Below are positions 12,347-25,439 of a stretch of DNA of 64,000 bases, piece after piece; the first letter of the stretch is position 1, and each line of letters begins with the position of its first letter. The DNA comes from Ophiodon elongatus (Eukaryota; Chordata; Actinopteri; Perciformes; Hexagrammidae), in NCBI GenBank assembly GCA_016806645.1, contig JACSYO010001685.1, positions 1,618,501 through 1,682,500 of the forward strand, in the 5' to 3' direction. Made by a program: the position numbers and the translations under genes. The notes beneath the pieces are model-generated. The model saw nothing but the letters and a program-made list of their open reading frames with translations, was not told the DNA's origin and made no database searches.

Positions 12347-13484
12347 TCTCTTTGTCTAATTTCACTTTGTTTGGGTAAGAATTTGGCCTCAATCTGTTTC
12401 TAATTAGCCTTTATTTTTGCCTTTTTAGTGATGCCAGATAATTGGCTAAAATATGCGTGTTTTCATGTTTGAATTCTTTTCTTTGGGAGGGAAACAGCTT
12501 CTTGTTGTTGCTGTAGTCGTTGGATGAGGCATTGCCACATGGTTGAAACATGGAGCTGGAGCCTCATCAGCCTCTTTATACACATAAAAACAAAAACACA
12601 AACATCTTAATTTTCAAATTTCAGGATTTGGATTATTCATAAAAGGGTGATAATGTGAATGCAGCCCTTGTGGTTTTAAAGAGCATGTAGGACAGAAGCA
12701 GTGGTGGTGAGAGAGGTGAAAAAAACAAAGGACACCTTGAGAGGCAATTAACGGTATTTTGCCATCATTTGGAGCATCTCTTCTCCAGTTGATGCTCTTC
12801 TGCAGTTGATTTCCTGCTTTTCCTAAAAGAACCCAATGGGCTTTGTCTCAAACAAGTATGACATCAGTGGGGCACAACAAGTCACCGAGGAAGAGTGTCA
12901 TCTTATCTCCCATGTTACACGTAACTTTGTCGAGCATGAATACTATCTAGAAACTAAAAGTCTTTCTAAAATAATGGCCTAAACTAATCTCTTCTTACAC
13001 CTCATAAGCTCCATCAACACTGCAGTGTGACGTAGCACAAAGTGTATCTGTCTGGAAAAGTCACAGTGGAAATAAGGTTGCAAGAATGTTTTTATGTACT
13101 GAATTGATCTTAAAACTTCTCAATCCTGCTTCCCATTCATTCATCTCTTCAAACATTTGTTATGGCCGCAGCTTAATTTTTAACATTTGAGATTTATCCA
13201 GCTTTATTATGTCTTAAAACCTTTTTTGGTGGACAAAAAATTAAGTTATAAGCTATATTTCTGTTGACCACGTGTTCACATGCGCCGACACTGTACTTTC
13301 CCCACGCACTCTTCAAACATGCTTCTTCCCTCTGCTTTCCCCCCTCATTCATTTGATTTTATTCTTTTCGTTTTTTTCCCAGCTTGGATTCTCAGATGGT
13401 TGGTTCTGATTTGTATGCATTTGCATAATGAATGTCATTTGCATGCTCAGGGGCAGACCATACCATGAGAACGGCTGTGTTGGT

Positions 13485-13486
<2 letters not shown>

Positions 13487-13550
<64 letters not shown>
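13487..13550. repeat. (GT)n microsatellite
   Basis: About 32 pure GT units. A second GT array follows 150 bases downstream (13,699-13,752), in the same orientation. Confidence 0.97.
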
Positions 13551-13698
13551 CATGCATGGGCACACGTGTGTGTTCGTATGTGTGCTGCGTATATTAAGCA
13601 CATGTAAATTACACGTTTTTTACACAAACAGACCATCACAGGGTGTTGTTTGTTTCGCCCCCACGCTGTATACACACTTTGTTCCTCCTCTCTGACGT

Positions 13699-13720
13699 TT
13701 GTGTGTGTGTGTGTGTGTGT

Positions 13721-13752
<32 letters not shown>
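13699..13752. repeat. (GT)n microsatellite with GA interruption
   Basis: About 26 GT units broken once by a GA, in the same orientation as the array at 13,487-13,550. Confidence 0.96.
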
Positions 13753-14089
13753 CCATGTGTGGGAGAATTCCTCTTCTATGTGTGGTGCATGCAGGGCACC
13801 AATCTGACGATCATGCCTCTTTCTGTCTCTCCGCCTCTCTCTCTTCTGTCTTGGTAACCGTTCAGCAACGTACCGACTAGAAGAATGAAAAATAAGAGAC
13901 TCCCTCCTCAATCCCATAATCCTCCTCTTCTCCGACCCCTCCCTTGCCAGTTTGTCCTCCTCTCCCACACGGCAAGTCACAGTCCTGCCACCATCTTAGG
14001 TGTTGAGACTGGCACAAAATGGCAGCTGAAAACAGCAGAACGTGGATAGCCGGCGCTGCACCTTCCCCCACTTCATGTTGGCCCCGATC

Positions 14090-14400
14090 CTTTCCGCGCC
14101 ATTGGTTGCCTCAAGACAGTGTTAATTACTGCCAGTGTGTTAATTGTGGAGATCGCCCCAAGAGACATGCGGGAAAGGGTTAGATGGGAGGAAACCGTAG
14201 AGCCAGTGGCTTTTGAGTGTCGGCAAACTGGCATTTTTAAGGGCAGCTGCGGTTCCTGCGTCGCTTTCGTCGTCGTGCCCGTCGTCAAGCTGCAGACGCT
14301 CACGATCGACCATTTTGTGGATTTCCAAGACGCTCTGAAAACTCTTTCTGCTGCTCGGTTTTCTAGGACATTAATTTGATGATTATTTTGATTGCAAAGA
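14090..14400. promoter_or_regulatory. Candidate conserved noncoding element
   Basis: A GC-balanced, low-repeat stretch with many CpGs and homeobox/POU-type cores (two TTAATT sites near 14,120-14,145 and a TTAATTTGATGATTATTTTG segment near 14,370). It stands out from the AT-rich surroundings. Small open frames exist on both strands but none resembles a protein family. Conservation is inferred, not measured. Confidence 0.3.
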
Positions 14401-15479
14401 GTTATCATTTCTACTGGCATTATTTCTGCATGTGGAACATTCACATATTATTTACGCTGCAGACAGCTTTGTTTGATGATGTGGAAGAAGAAAAAAAACA
14501 CCTACATGCTCGCTGACATACACAAGGAGCCGTAATTAGCAACGTGGCAGTGTTCATAAATCTCCGCTCGTTATCGCACACCGTTTTCTCCTGTGTGCAC
14601 TAGACTTTACATTTGGCTTGTAGAAGAATATTTTTGACATACGGCTTATTTGACATAGCAGCATTAACTGTCACTCATTTCTGAACCGGAGGGACATCGA
14701 AACTTTGAGATTTTATTTGAATTTTAATAATGTAAAAGAAACTTATCATCACCTTTCCCCATTTTGTAGCTGTTGAATGAAAACCATGTGTCTCCAACAG
14801 GTCACATTTTCTGGCCTTTTTCAGCTTCATGATTTTGCCCTTTTGATAACGGGTCAAAAGATACGTGTCTTTTGGGATTTAACTGGAAATTACTCTAAAT
14901 TAATAACCTAAACAAATATAAGTTATTTCTCATTATGTTTCTGTTGGATGAAAACCCATCATGCCAACCTCTCTGGCCTTTGTGCTTTATGAACATGCTT
15001 TTTTTTGTCATGAATGGGTTTTACAAATCTGAGAAATGTTTAAACTTTTAGAGAAGCATTCAGTCCTTCAGCAGGCGTGAAAACATTTAAATTTCCTATT
15101 GTGGAAATAGGGATTTTTCTTTTTTTTAATACTACAGCAGCATTTTAGCCAACCTTTAATCAGGGGATAAGAAGTGAGTATCGCATCCTACGACGTGTTT
15201 GTTTGACCTGACCATTGAACCTGCTCCTCTCACGACGACCGGCAGAAACGAGGGACCGACTTATCGGTCCGGAGAGGAAAAAGTGTAGTGAGTGAATGAG
15301 TGAGAAAGACTGGAAGGAGGAGAGGGGGCAGACAGATGAGGAGAGGGAGGCTGCGACAGTGAGATCTCAATAGTGAGAGGCCTTCTTTGTGTTTCTGTGT
15401 GAGGTTTATCTTAGGGGGTGCAGGGGGCGCTAAGAAAGGAGGGGAAGAGGAGAGGGTGGGGATCCTATCCTGGGCCCTC

Positions 15480-15660
15480 AGACAAGCGGCACATTGTCCT
15501 CCCCAATGTGTGGCGGCACTTGTGGCGTAACGCCATTATTTAGGCCAGTGGAGGGAAAGGGGGTCTGGAGACCAGCTTAACCAAAACGCCAATTAGAGCC
15601 GGATCGTCCTGATTAATGGACGAGGGAGATTGGTAAACAATGCCTGCCATTGTTAACGTA
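15480..15660. promoter_or_regulatory. Candidate conserved noncoding element
   Basis: A unique-sequence block with CGCCAATTAGAGCC and CTGATTAATGGACG segments, which are homeodomain-type cores, and a GGTAAACAATG forkhead/SOX-like motif near 15,632. It is flanked by a C-run and a CA array. Its texture suggests a developmental enhancer; this is an inference. Confidence 0.3.
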
Positions 15661-15754
15661 AACCCCCCCCCCCCTCTCCACACACACATGCATATACAAA
15701 CCCTTTGCCCACGGGTTTCTTTCACATAGCAGACCCTCCATCCCTACTGCTTCT

Positions 15755-15756
<2 letters not shown>

Positions 15757-15833
<77 letters not shown>
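15757..15833. repeat. (CA)n microsatellite
   Basis: About 35 pure CA units followed by a short degenerate CA tail. Confidence 0.97.
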
Positions 15834-16481
15834 ATAATTTGTCTGTCATGCCAGTGCTCAGAGGCCTGCCATTAGCATGCTGCTCTTGTTTTTTTTGTTT
15901 TAGCTTTGGCAGCCTCAATGTAAAAGTTTGCGTTGATCCTCTCATGTAAATTGGCATATATGTAAATTTGTAATCTTCCCGTAGATAAATATAACTAGGT
16001 TAAGAAGATTTTTTTTTTTAAACAAAAAATTATAAAAAAAAGTTCACACATCGCATATACAAATAGTAAATGTATGAAAAAAAAAAAAAGAATTACAGTT
16101 GAAATTTTAAAGATATGCCTTAATGCATTTAACATGCACATAAAATTACACATTGCACTTAAGTTCTACATGGAGCGATGAAACTGAGGCGTCTTTCATC
16201 AAAAGCAGCGCTGGGCTCATATGTTAATCACACACCATGCGATGCTTGGCTCTGCATTTCAATACGTCCTACTTTATTGTTTTTTTTAAGCATATGCGCT
16301 GAATAATTAGCCACCACATAGTCCAATCAGGGGCATGCCAATGTGGGGTTTCCATGGCGACCCCATCAGTTCTTACCTCCCACCCCCTCCACTCGTACAC
16401 CCCCACCTCCTCCCCCTGCCTGGCTGCAAACAGGACGGTGAAAATAAAGCGTGGGAAAAAACACTTTGGTGGCTCAGACAA

Positions 16482-16572
16482 TGATAGTGGGGGTGAGGGG
16501 GAGGGGGAGAGGAGAGGGGGAAAGAGAGGGAGAAGGAGAGGAGGAGAGGAGGAAGAGAAGGAGGAGAGGAGG
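16482..16572. repeat. Polypurine tract, GGGGA/GGAGA-rich
   Basis: Roughly 90 bases of almost uninterrupted purine on the plus strand with repeated GGGGAGGGGGAGAGG-type units. It is low-complexity DNA able to form triplex or G-quadruplex structures. The GEGERRGG-type reading frame through it is not a gene. Confidence 0.9.
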
Positions 16573-17740
16573 TCCGATGTTGGTGATTGGAAGAGCAGCT
16601 TGTGTCTAGACTGGCAAACACAGACATGGTCTGTTTTGGAGTTTGGTGTTTTTGGGGGTCGGGGACATATTTGATTGCGTGTTGAGTTTGTTCCCTCTGT
16701 TATTAGTGTGCCATCTATGGGCAGTGAATGGGAGCTTACAGTAAAGGCCACTCAGAGAGCGATACAGTAAACGGTAACACCAAGCTTTGTGTTAAATTAT
16801 GCGGGGCTTGGCTCAGAGTCCAATGAGCCTGTGCACATGATCCGTGACTCAAAATCCGTCTGCAATCTTTCCACATATTTGACATCTTTAAGAGCTTCGA
16901 AATATGAACAAGAATTATAGAAAAATGCTGTGGCTTTGTCCAAAAAGTCTGATTGTTCAAGAAATATCAGATATGGGAAGTAAACATGTGGTAGATTACT
17001 AATTATATGTGCAGATGCAGAATTGTTTTCCCTTATTGAACCAAGATGGCCTCCTGGGATCAATATCTTTTATAGTCTTTTATATACTTCAGTCCTATAC
17101 TGTAAATGCAGTCGAGTTGAACGCTGTAGAATCAGAGCAACTGGGTAAAAGTAGGGATTTGAGCCAACTGGTTCACCAACACAATATTAATAAAATACAG
17201 GATGATAAATGCATACACATATGCTTATTCTGCTGCTCCACATACTGCAGAAACTGTACATCTTATCAGGACATTAATGAAAAAAACAGTGATTATATTC
17301 GTTGCATCGCCGCACATCTTTGGTGTTTCTCGATGCAAAGTGTAGAACACTGTAGATAAATGTGGTTGTGCTTTCTCTTGTACCTTATTAACGACTCCTG
17401 TCTCTTTGTTTAAGGTTTCTGATCAGTCTGAAGTTGGAAATCATCGGATCTTTGCTTCTTTGCTCTTTTGGAGTCCGACTTGGAGTCCAGTGATGTTCGT
17501 CTCACACAGGACTACATCTTTAACCGCTGATATACACGAGGAAACAACGATTCTGTGAGATCAGCCGCCTCCAGTGACCGGACAGTCGTCAAAACTGTCC
17601 GGTCTTCAAACTGGTAATGGAGGCTACAGCAGGACATCTTTATGTGAATGAAGACCGAAACAAACAAGACGACAGAAGGTTTTGGTACAAGCGGATAAAC
17701 TGACTGAAACAGAGAGTAAAGGACGGCAAAAGTGATCTCT

Positions 17741-17742
<2 letters not shown>

Positions 17743-17787
<45 letters not shown>
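17743..17787. repeat. (GT)n microsatellite, left arm of an inverted pair
   Basis: About 22 GT units. A CA array of opposite sense lies 85 bases downstream (17,873-17,942), so the two are complementary within one strand. Confidence 0.97.
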
Positions 17788-17872
17788 CTTGGGAGCTGCT
17801 CTGCACAGCTGTTCAGGAAACATCTGTACTACATTTTCATGTAGGTCAGAGCTTGGATTATTCTCTCTCGAA

Positions 17873-17892
17873 CACACACACACACACACACA

Positions 17893-17942
<50 letters not shown>
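17873..17942. repeat. (CA)n microsatellite, right arm of an inverted pair
   Basis: About 35 CA units with one TC interruption. They can pair with the upstream GT array to form a long hairpin in single-stranded DNA or RNA. Confidence 0.97.
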
Positions 17943-17946
<4 letters not shown>

Positions 17947-20900
17947 CAGTCATCTGAGATTCAAACTAATTTTAAAAAGGTTAGATGATGATAAAAATAG
18001 TTGCTGTGGTGTTCTGATTTTTTTGTATTATTCATTAGTTTCCCAATGTGTTATCCCTTAGATGAGAATCTTAGCTTAGGTCTTAAATCATAGATTTTAC
18101 ATTTAATTTTCTTAGTTATCTTTTGAATTATATTTGTATATCATTATTTCAGTGAGCAATTAAATATGTCTATTTGTCTCATGTAAAACTGTTGATGTTT
18201 CAATCTAATTGTTGACAATCTGTGTGACTGGATTACTTGAAAACATGTGAAATTATTTTTCTTTTGCAATATCAAAAATATTTTATGGACTTGATCCATC
18301 AACTATGAATTGTATAACAATCATTCAGATGATTTGACTATTTTTTTTTTTTAGAAATAACTAGTTTCCTTCCCATTTCATCTTCTCATATTAGAGTGTT
18401 GTTACATTTCTATCTAAGGGATGTATAACCGAAGCATGCAAAAGGATTTAGTGGTAAAATTAGCTCTTATTTAGGTCTTTCCGAGGCTTTGTTTTTTTTA
18501 CAGAAGTATTTTTATTTTAATTTTTAGTGTACAAATTTAATCAAGAGGGATATTGTCCCTGCAGGAAGCGTTTTGTGCAATCAAAACTACAATATGTCTA
18601 TGCAAAATAAATGAGTAGGAGGTTTTTAAGTTTGCACTATTTGTATAAAAGTGTTTGCACAATAATTGTATTGTTAAGTTTGCACAGCGAAATATACGGG
18701 TTCAGTTTGTGTGAGAGAATTGTGATGTTATACTAATATGCACTATATATGAGCACAAGTGCAATATGTGTTGATGTGTGTTTTCTTAGAGGTTTGATGA
18801 GAAATAGTGAAAACAGACTTTTTCTATTGTTTTATTCAGTAATGGCACAGTCAGAAAAAGTGGATTTATTCCACATTTCATTTCTTAAATCAGTTCCTCT
18901 GTTAATGTAATACAAGTATGTGAATGTATGGGATTTTGTTTTGATCTATCGTGGAGAATTTGTGAATATGTGCAATAGATTTTATGCAGTTCGAATACTA
19001 TTCAGAGGGAATAATTGATTATATGATAATGCACTATGGATGACTGTTTCAGGAGTCTTATAAGAAGGATTTGCACACGAGCTGCTGTTAATGTGCTCCA
19101 TGTCTGTACTATGCAACTGTTTCACCTGCAGTTTATTTGAATCAATAAAAGTATTCATGTTTACAATGAGACAATAACTGGCTATGTGTGTATATCCTAT
19201 ATCTACGTTTGTGTATTATAAAGGTACTACAGGTATCTTTGATGAGAATGTAAAGGATGTAGAATTAACCACGACACAATTCACAATTCACAATCATTTC
19301 ACAAATTTGTTGGACGTTGAAATTTACAAAACTGCATCCGGTTTCTTCTAAAGTACATCATCCACATATACTGATGTTACATTAACAACAAAAAGAAGCC
19401 ATGCACATTTGCCAGTTAGCTATGCAAATACATTTAAATCCATTTCAAACCAATAAATATGGGACATTTTAAATGCGTAGTTCAATTGATTTTGTATCAG
19501 ACGGGTAACAAAGAAAGTAATCAATAAGATATCTGAGGCTTTCTGTTCCGGTTTAATCCCTAAATCATGTAAATATCCACACAGAGTGGAACAATTGAGA
19601 AATAAACCCCGGCTCCCTCTTTGCAACAGAAGACACACAGAAAATAAGTGCTTTTATTTATAGACTTAGATCAGTGTTGTCCTAGAGGGAGATTTGTTTT
19701 CACAGTCATGACAACAAAGAAACAGAACACGTAAAGAACCAACAGCAAAAACAAAAATATGGTACAATGAAATTCCTGACAAACTTCACATGTGATGTGA
19801 ATTATTTCCACGCTCATCTTCATGGGGCTGTGTTTGGGAACATTACCATCGCACTGTGGGCCATTTGTTGTGTTTTTTATCACTTATTTATAAACGAGAA
19901 GGTCGGGTACACACTTCCTCTCCTGGGCGTCATCCAGTACAGTCCTTTACTGTTACCGTCAGCCACAAAGACGCTCGAGGCACGTCAGTGATGGTCATAA
20001 AGACAAACGGCTCTCTTACTTTCCTACAAAGCTCTTCACAGCACGTCTGAGACTGCAGCCTGTGACTTTCACTCTTATTCACTCACACGTTTGATTTAAG
20101 CTCATTTTGAACCCGCAGTTAGAGTGAAGTGTGGGAAAAATCACTGTCATGTGAAAATACAAGATAACAGTGATGCATCATTTCCCCTGAATTTTGTTCA
20201 AATCCAACCAGCCGTCGTCTATGATGAAGAATGTATTTAGTGATGATGCCAGGATTCAGACTTGGTAAAGAGGATTTACCTTTACATTACACAGAAGGAT
20301 GGGACAGGGAAATGTTAACATACATAATCTTGGTATCTGTAATGATCAATGCATGAGCTAACTGTGAGAAAAGCACCTTGCTATGAATTTAAAGATGGAG
20401 AATAAAAAGTTTGAGAAACTATTCAGATTGAGTGGATCCATTTGTGTTAAACAATTTTGAAAGGTTTTGAATTTGAGCCAACTTCGCTGGGTTTTATTGC
20501 TCTTTTATGAATTCAGTATCAAGACGTGGTTATAAAACTCCCTTTAACGTACTATAACTGTACAGGTATGTAAACTGACCAACTTATTAATACACAAAAC
20601 GCTCGTTAAAAACCTCCGGAGGTAGAAACGCTCCAGCAGTGAACGGAGAACAACATGCTCATGTGAACACTAAACACGATCACTGATCAATGTTTACACG
20701 CGCTGTACACTCACACAGTCACATCTGGATGATGTGTGGAGTCTGGGACAGCGCGGCACAGCTGCTCTTAAGGAGGCGCAGGCCAGTGGGTCCAGCTGCT
20801 GCCGCGCTGCATGAAGCATCTGGAAACATCTGGAGGGACAAGCTCATCGTTGAGCTCACAAACACTACGAGGGCTGAAGGTCTCGAGGAAAAAAGGTTTC

Positions 20901-22839
20901 TTTTGAGCTTTTTGTTTCACACATAACACACCGGACATGAAGCATCTATGGAAAGCAAAGTGTTTGTCACGCACAACTCTCCTTCAACTCACTACAGAGA
21001 CAGAAATGACAACGACAGGAGAGGCTGAGGTTAGTGATAGGATAATAACAATAACAAACTAGAAGAGGTCATCTATGTGTAATATTAGGGCCATGACAAG
21101 CGTGTGTCCACTTTACATATCACAGTCTGGTGACTTAGGGGGAACACACTTAAGAGATTTAGCTTTGGGAGTTTAATTTATTTGTAAATCCCAGTTTTGT
21201 TTGGCTCAGAAATGCCATTTGGTAGCAGTCTTATGTTTCTAAACACCATTAATTTTAACATTTTTGGTTGGTTAAATAATTGCACTTGCTCTAAATACAC
21301 ACTAAAAACAAACACAGGAGACCGGGGATCGAGGTTGATGTCCCAAAGTGTTGTCGAGTTATTTTGAAGTTAAGCGATGTTTGTGATGTGTCTTCCGCTC
21401 GTATGTTACGTTGTTTACATTTTACTTATTTTACACTTATTTGAAGCCCAACAATGATATTTTTCCGAAAACCTAACTAAGTAGTTTTGTTGTCCAAACC
21501 TATTACTGCGGCCGTTTCACGGTAACAGCAGAATGTCTTTAAAATATCATGATGGATCATTTAAGTAGGAAAAACTGACTTTGCTGGAAGTGCAGAAGTC
21601 TCATGCAATAATCTGTAATATCATCTAAAAATCAAAACACGTATACAGTTCTGTAACTTGAAGACCACTCTCAATAATCATTTTCTACACACCTGTGATT
21701 GCTTTCACTGAGCCTGAACTTCAACTCTGCTGTTCTTGTTATTTTGTATCTGCTGTTCTACTTAACTGTTAAAACAGCACGTATGCTCATCTAACCTCCT
21801 GTACTCTGAATAAATAAATGGTTAAATAAATTAATCTGAACAATGTTGCAAGAAACTGCATGTGGAAACATCTTATTAATAGAGACCTGGCAGACACAGT
21901 AATAGTATCAGATATACAAATTATACAGTAAGTTCTCAGATAGATTTAGTCCATTTCCAACTAGATAAACAGAATATAAAAAGATCCCTATTTCCAGGTA
22001 TTTCCAGTACATTTTAAATCATATTCTTTAAAACTTGACTGGCAGTGTATTAAAAATAGGTTAGAATCCTGGAAATATAAGTAAAACTGCAGATCTTGTA
22101 AACATGAGAATTTGTTTTGTTTTACTAAAAACATAAATCCTGACTGAATGTGAGAAGGGCCATATGACAGGTAGGCCCTCTGCTGCAGTCAGCGCTGCAG
22201 ACCGGCCTCCAGACGGCAGGAAAGTTACGGGAACCGTCTGATTATAATGGAATCAATAACAAAACAAAAGCTCATGTCTGGGAGGAAAATCGTGGGAAGT
22301 GCCGCCGAGGGCCTGATTAGCATTCTGTATTGCGAGTCCCAGTGGGCCGTCTCCTGGAGCCCCCCAACCCAGAAGTGAAGAATGGCTGCAAGGGAGGGGC
22401 GGGGGCAGAGATGGAAGAGAGGTTGCAGAGGGCCAGACGGGGGATGCGGAAAGTCAAGGAAGACAGCTTAACAAAGACAAGTGCAGTGCTGGGGGGTGGG
22501 GGGTGGGTGGGAGGGGGGGCATTACAGGGGAGGCGCGGGAGGGCTCGAGGCTGCCACCGTGAAATCAGGCGGTGTGAGGGAACTGGGTTCAAGTTCAACG
22601 GCAAATCCTCGTCTGCATGATGAGGTGATGAATACGAAATGTCTCTGAAAGAATCCTGTGGTGAAACCCACAGAAGTCTCACCGCAGATGAAACTGATCC
22701 GAGTGGTCACTTCAGATCCATCATCTCACGTCCTCATTCCCCGAGTCTCTGAATCTGAAGCACGAAGGTCAAATTTCGTTTTAAACTTTATTTAAATGCA
22801 GCAGATTCAGATTCACAGGACTGACAATGAAACAAAAGT

Positions 22840-23125
22840 AGGGCTGCAAGTAACTACTTTCATTATCATTAATCTTAATTAATAGATTATTCATTTAAAA
22901 CGTCTGTCACAGTTTCCTGAAGCTTAAGTTACAATCTTCAAATTGCTCATTTTGTTTTGAGCAGCAGTTCAAAAGAAAGAGGAAAGCGGCTCACAAAGTG
23001 AGAAACTGGAACTATAGGGAATGTTTGGGGTTTTTTTTGCGAGAAAACCCCCCTAAATATAAGATTGATAATCTTCGGTCGACCATCTATACCAATTAAT
23101 CAATGTTTGATTGTTTCAGCTCTAA
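22840..23125. mobile_element. Non-autonomous DNA transposon (TAGGGCTGCAA type)
   Basis: It begins TAGGGCTGCAAGTAACTA near 22,842 and ends TTGTTTCAGCTCTAAA near 23,120. These are inverted-repeat ends of a very common teleost element whose interior carries ATTAATC-rich terminal regions and a TCTTCAAATTGCTCATTTTGT core (around 22,935). All three landmarks are here in the right order. The ends are diverged, so the copy is old. Identification is from memory of fish repeats. Confidence 0.75.
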
Positions 23126-24373
23126 ACAAAAGTTAATTAGATATTGAAGAAATACTTAGATATGAATGATCTTCACTTCAGTTCTCTGGCATATGTGTAG
23201 ATGTAATCTGTTACAGTAATTGTATTGAGTATGTGGGAATTGGGACTGCACCTCACTTGTTTGAGACCAACCGAAATACAAGTATAACTGTATATCTGTC
23301 AAGTTCTCATCAAATGTTTCCTCGGATTTGCACTTTTCTTTACTTATAATCTCATTTAGATATGGTATAATTAAGAGAAATAACCTTTTGATAATACATT
23401 TTTGTTTGATTTTGGCAAAGATCACATGATGAGAAACACAAAATACTGTAATTTACTGTTAAACAGAAGTCACAACGGTGCTTCTTCACTTCTCCATCTT
23501 TACAAATTTTGACTTTTCAACTTATATGTGGTATCCAAGGCATCTGAACTGCATGATGTGAAATAAAAGACTGGAGAAATGTTTAGTTTTCACGGTGTAG
23601 GATTTAAATTCTAACTGAAAAGAAGGTTTCAGTTTTTTTTCAGTTTTTTTTAAACAGACATGTGAATATTGCACAAAGGTATTAAAATGTTGTTGGTATT
23701 GCTACCAAAACGTAGGTATTGTATCACCACTTGCATTGAAAAACTTCAATGTGATGTCACCCTTGTGTGAATAAACTGCATTGCTTACAATAAGAATCAA
23801 AACACAAACATATGGTTTTAAGAAGGGAACTTGTCTGGTTATAGAAGGTGCTGACTCAGAAAGTTTAGATTTGAGAGAGAAGCAATGCTATTTGTAAATT
23901 ATCTGTTAATACTCTGAAATGAAAAACACACCAGGCAGATAGCATACTCCTGTTTCTGGTATTTATCCATATAATGTACTGAACATGATGTTTATGTCAA
24001 GGTAGAAAAACAAACACTGATTAAATAACAATCCTCGGCCTGCTAAAGGTCAGAAATTAAGTTTGACATGAAGAGCTCTGACCTCAGGGCAGACGGACAA
24101 TGGTCACTTCCTCTTTAATTCACCCCCTCTCCACACACAATTGACCTTTTGAATTTGTGTGTGTGTGCGTGTGTGTGTGTGTTTTGCTCTGTGTGACCGT
24201 CTTCGATGGCCTTTTAAATCCACAAGTTGCTTGACCTTTGATCCCTCTGATTGTTGTAGTGTGTCCTCACAGGCCGCTGGGATTTCTCATAAAGACACCT
24301 GCGACATCATGCTGGTTATTTTTTTACAGAGACACACCCTCCTCATCTAAAACCAGTCATTCTTGCTAAAAAT

Positions 24374-24650
24374 GGCAGTGATGGAGGAAGTACTCAGATC
24401 CCGTATTCAAGTTAAAGTACCAAAACCACAATGTAGAAATACCACAAGTACAAATTTTGCTGAAATGAGTTTTTTGTGACTGATGTTATTATACAAGACG
24501 TTATTATCCAAGACATTATTATACAAGACATTATTAGAGGTGGAGCTGACGGGTATAAATGTTTTTTATATGAAGTGTTATTGAAGTAACCATAGTAACT
24601 ACAGATGTTAAATAAATGCAGTGGAGTTGAAAGTACAATATTTCTCTCAG
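24374..24650. mobile_element. MITE, CAGTGGTGGAA family, copy 1
   Basis: It starts CAGTGATGGAGGAAGTACTC, a diverged form of the CAGTGGTGGAAGAAGTA terminus, followed by CAGATCC and AAAGTACCAAAACCACAATG, the usual internal order of a common teleost non-autonomous element with hAT-like ends. An internal 15-base unit around TTATTATACAAGAC is tandemly repeated three times near 24,487-24,537. The far end is not clear. Confidence 0.6.
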
Positions 24651-25439
24651 AATTGTAGTGAAATATAAACTAGTATAAAATGGAAATGGTATGTAAGAAC
24701 GGGGAGGGTGGGGTGGGGGGGGTGTCAGAGCCGGATAAAGAGGTTGGTTTGCGGAGTTTAACCTCTTGACCTCCTTCTTGATGAGAGCTCAAAGGTCGTG
24801 ACTCAGTCAGGAGGGGTGAAGGGGACAGACAGGAGGACGAAGTGTGTCGTTCAGCCCCACCAAGCCATGGAAATCTATTTCTACATTTGTGTGCGCACAG
24901 ACCGACACACATCCCAAACACGGTGGCTAATTCCTAAGAAATATGCAAAAACAGTGCAGACTGATCACAAGAATCTCTTGACTTATCCTTTTTGTCACAT
25001 TATCACATATCGTTCCGCTCATAAATGGGTGACATAGATCATGCATGGGAATGCTCAGTCGAACCCCTTTACACAAATGAACATTGTCTGAAATTTTCCT
25101 CCTCTGTCTAAAAGTCATCCACTCGCTGGTTTCCCACAAAAACAGTCTAGTGGGTGCTATTGAACATTTTGTGAATTATCCCTCAACTCTCCCACACCGT
25201 TGACATGGGGCGGCGGGCTCGATGGGAAAACAATATCTTATAGATTGCGATGTAAAACCAATCCGTCCAGACGAAGACACAGGCACAAAACATGGCTAGA
25301 AATCAGCCATGAGTATGTCATGGCACGTTGGAGGGTCTGACTACTTAATTAGACGTATAAAAAGGCTGGGTCAGACGGAGCAGACAAGCAAAGAAAGGCA
25401 GGCGAGATGAGGCCCTTCAAACTGTCTGCGTCACCCTGT

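Larger units (their letters stand above)
10947..17412. other. Intergenic/intronic DNA downstream of miR-9
   Basis: No coding exon is supportable. If the host-transcript model is right this would be intron. It contains CA/GT arrays, a purine-rich tract at 16,482-16,572, and candidate conserved noncoding stretches at about 14,090-14,400, 15,480-15,660 and 16,300-16,360, each listed separately or as a finding. Confidence 0.5.
17413..19175 (+). ncRNA. Possible terminal exon of a plus-strand transcript
   Basis: A pyrimidine-containing acceptor-like TTTGTTTAAG sits near 17,405-17,415. A canonical AATAAA lies at 19,144-19,149, followed within 30-65 bases by GT-rich sequence (about 19,177-19,215), the layout of a working poly(A) site. 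The interval has no long open frame and is AT-rich like a 3' UTR or long noncoding RNA end. It is on the same strand as miR-9, 8 kb downstream, so it could be the end of the miR-9 host. The acceptor is weak and nothing here proves transcription. Confidence 0.25.

Noticed and set aside
22317..22682. Overlapping Pro-rich and Gly-rich frames around 22.3-22.7 kb
   Set aside because: They come from G-run low-complexity DNA with no domain or splice support.
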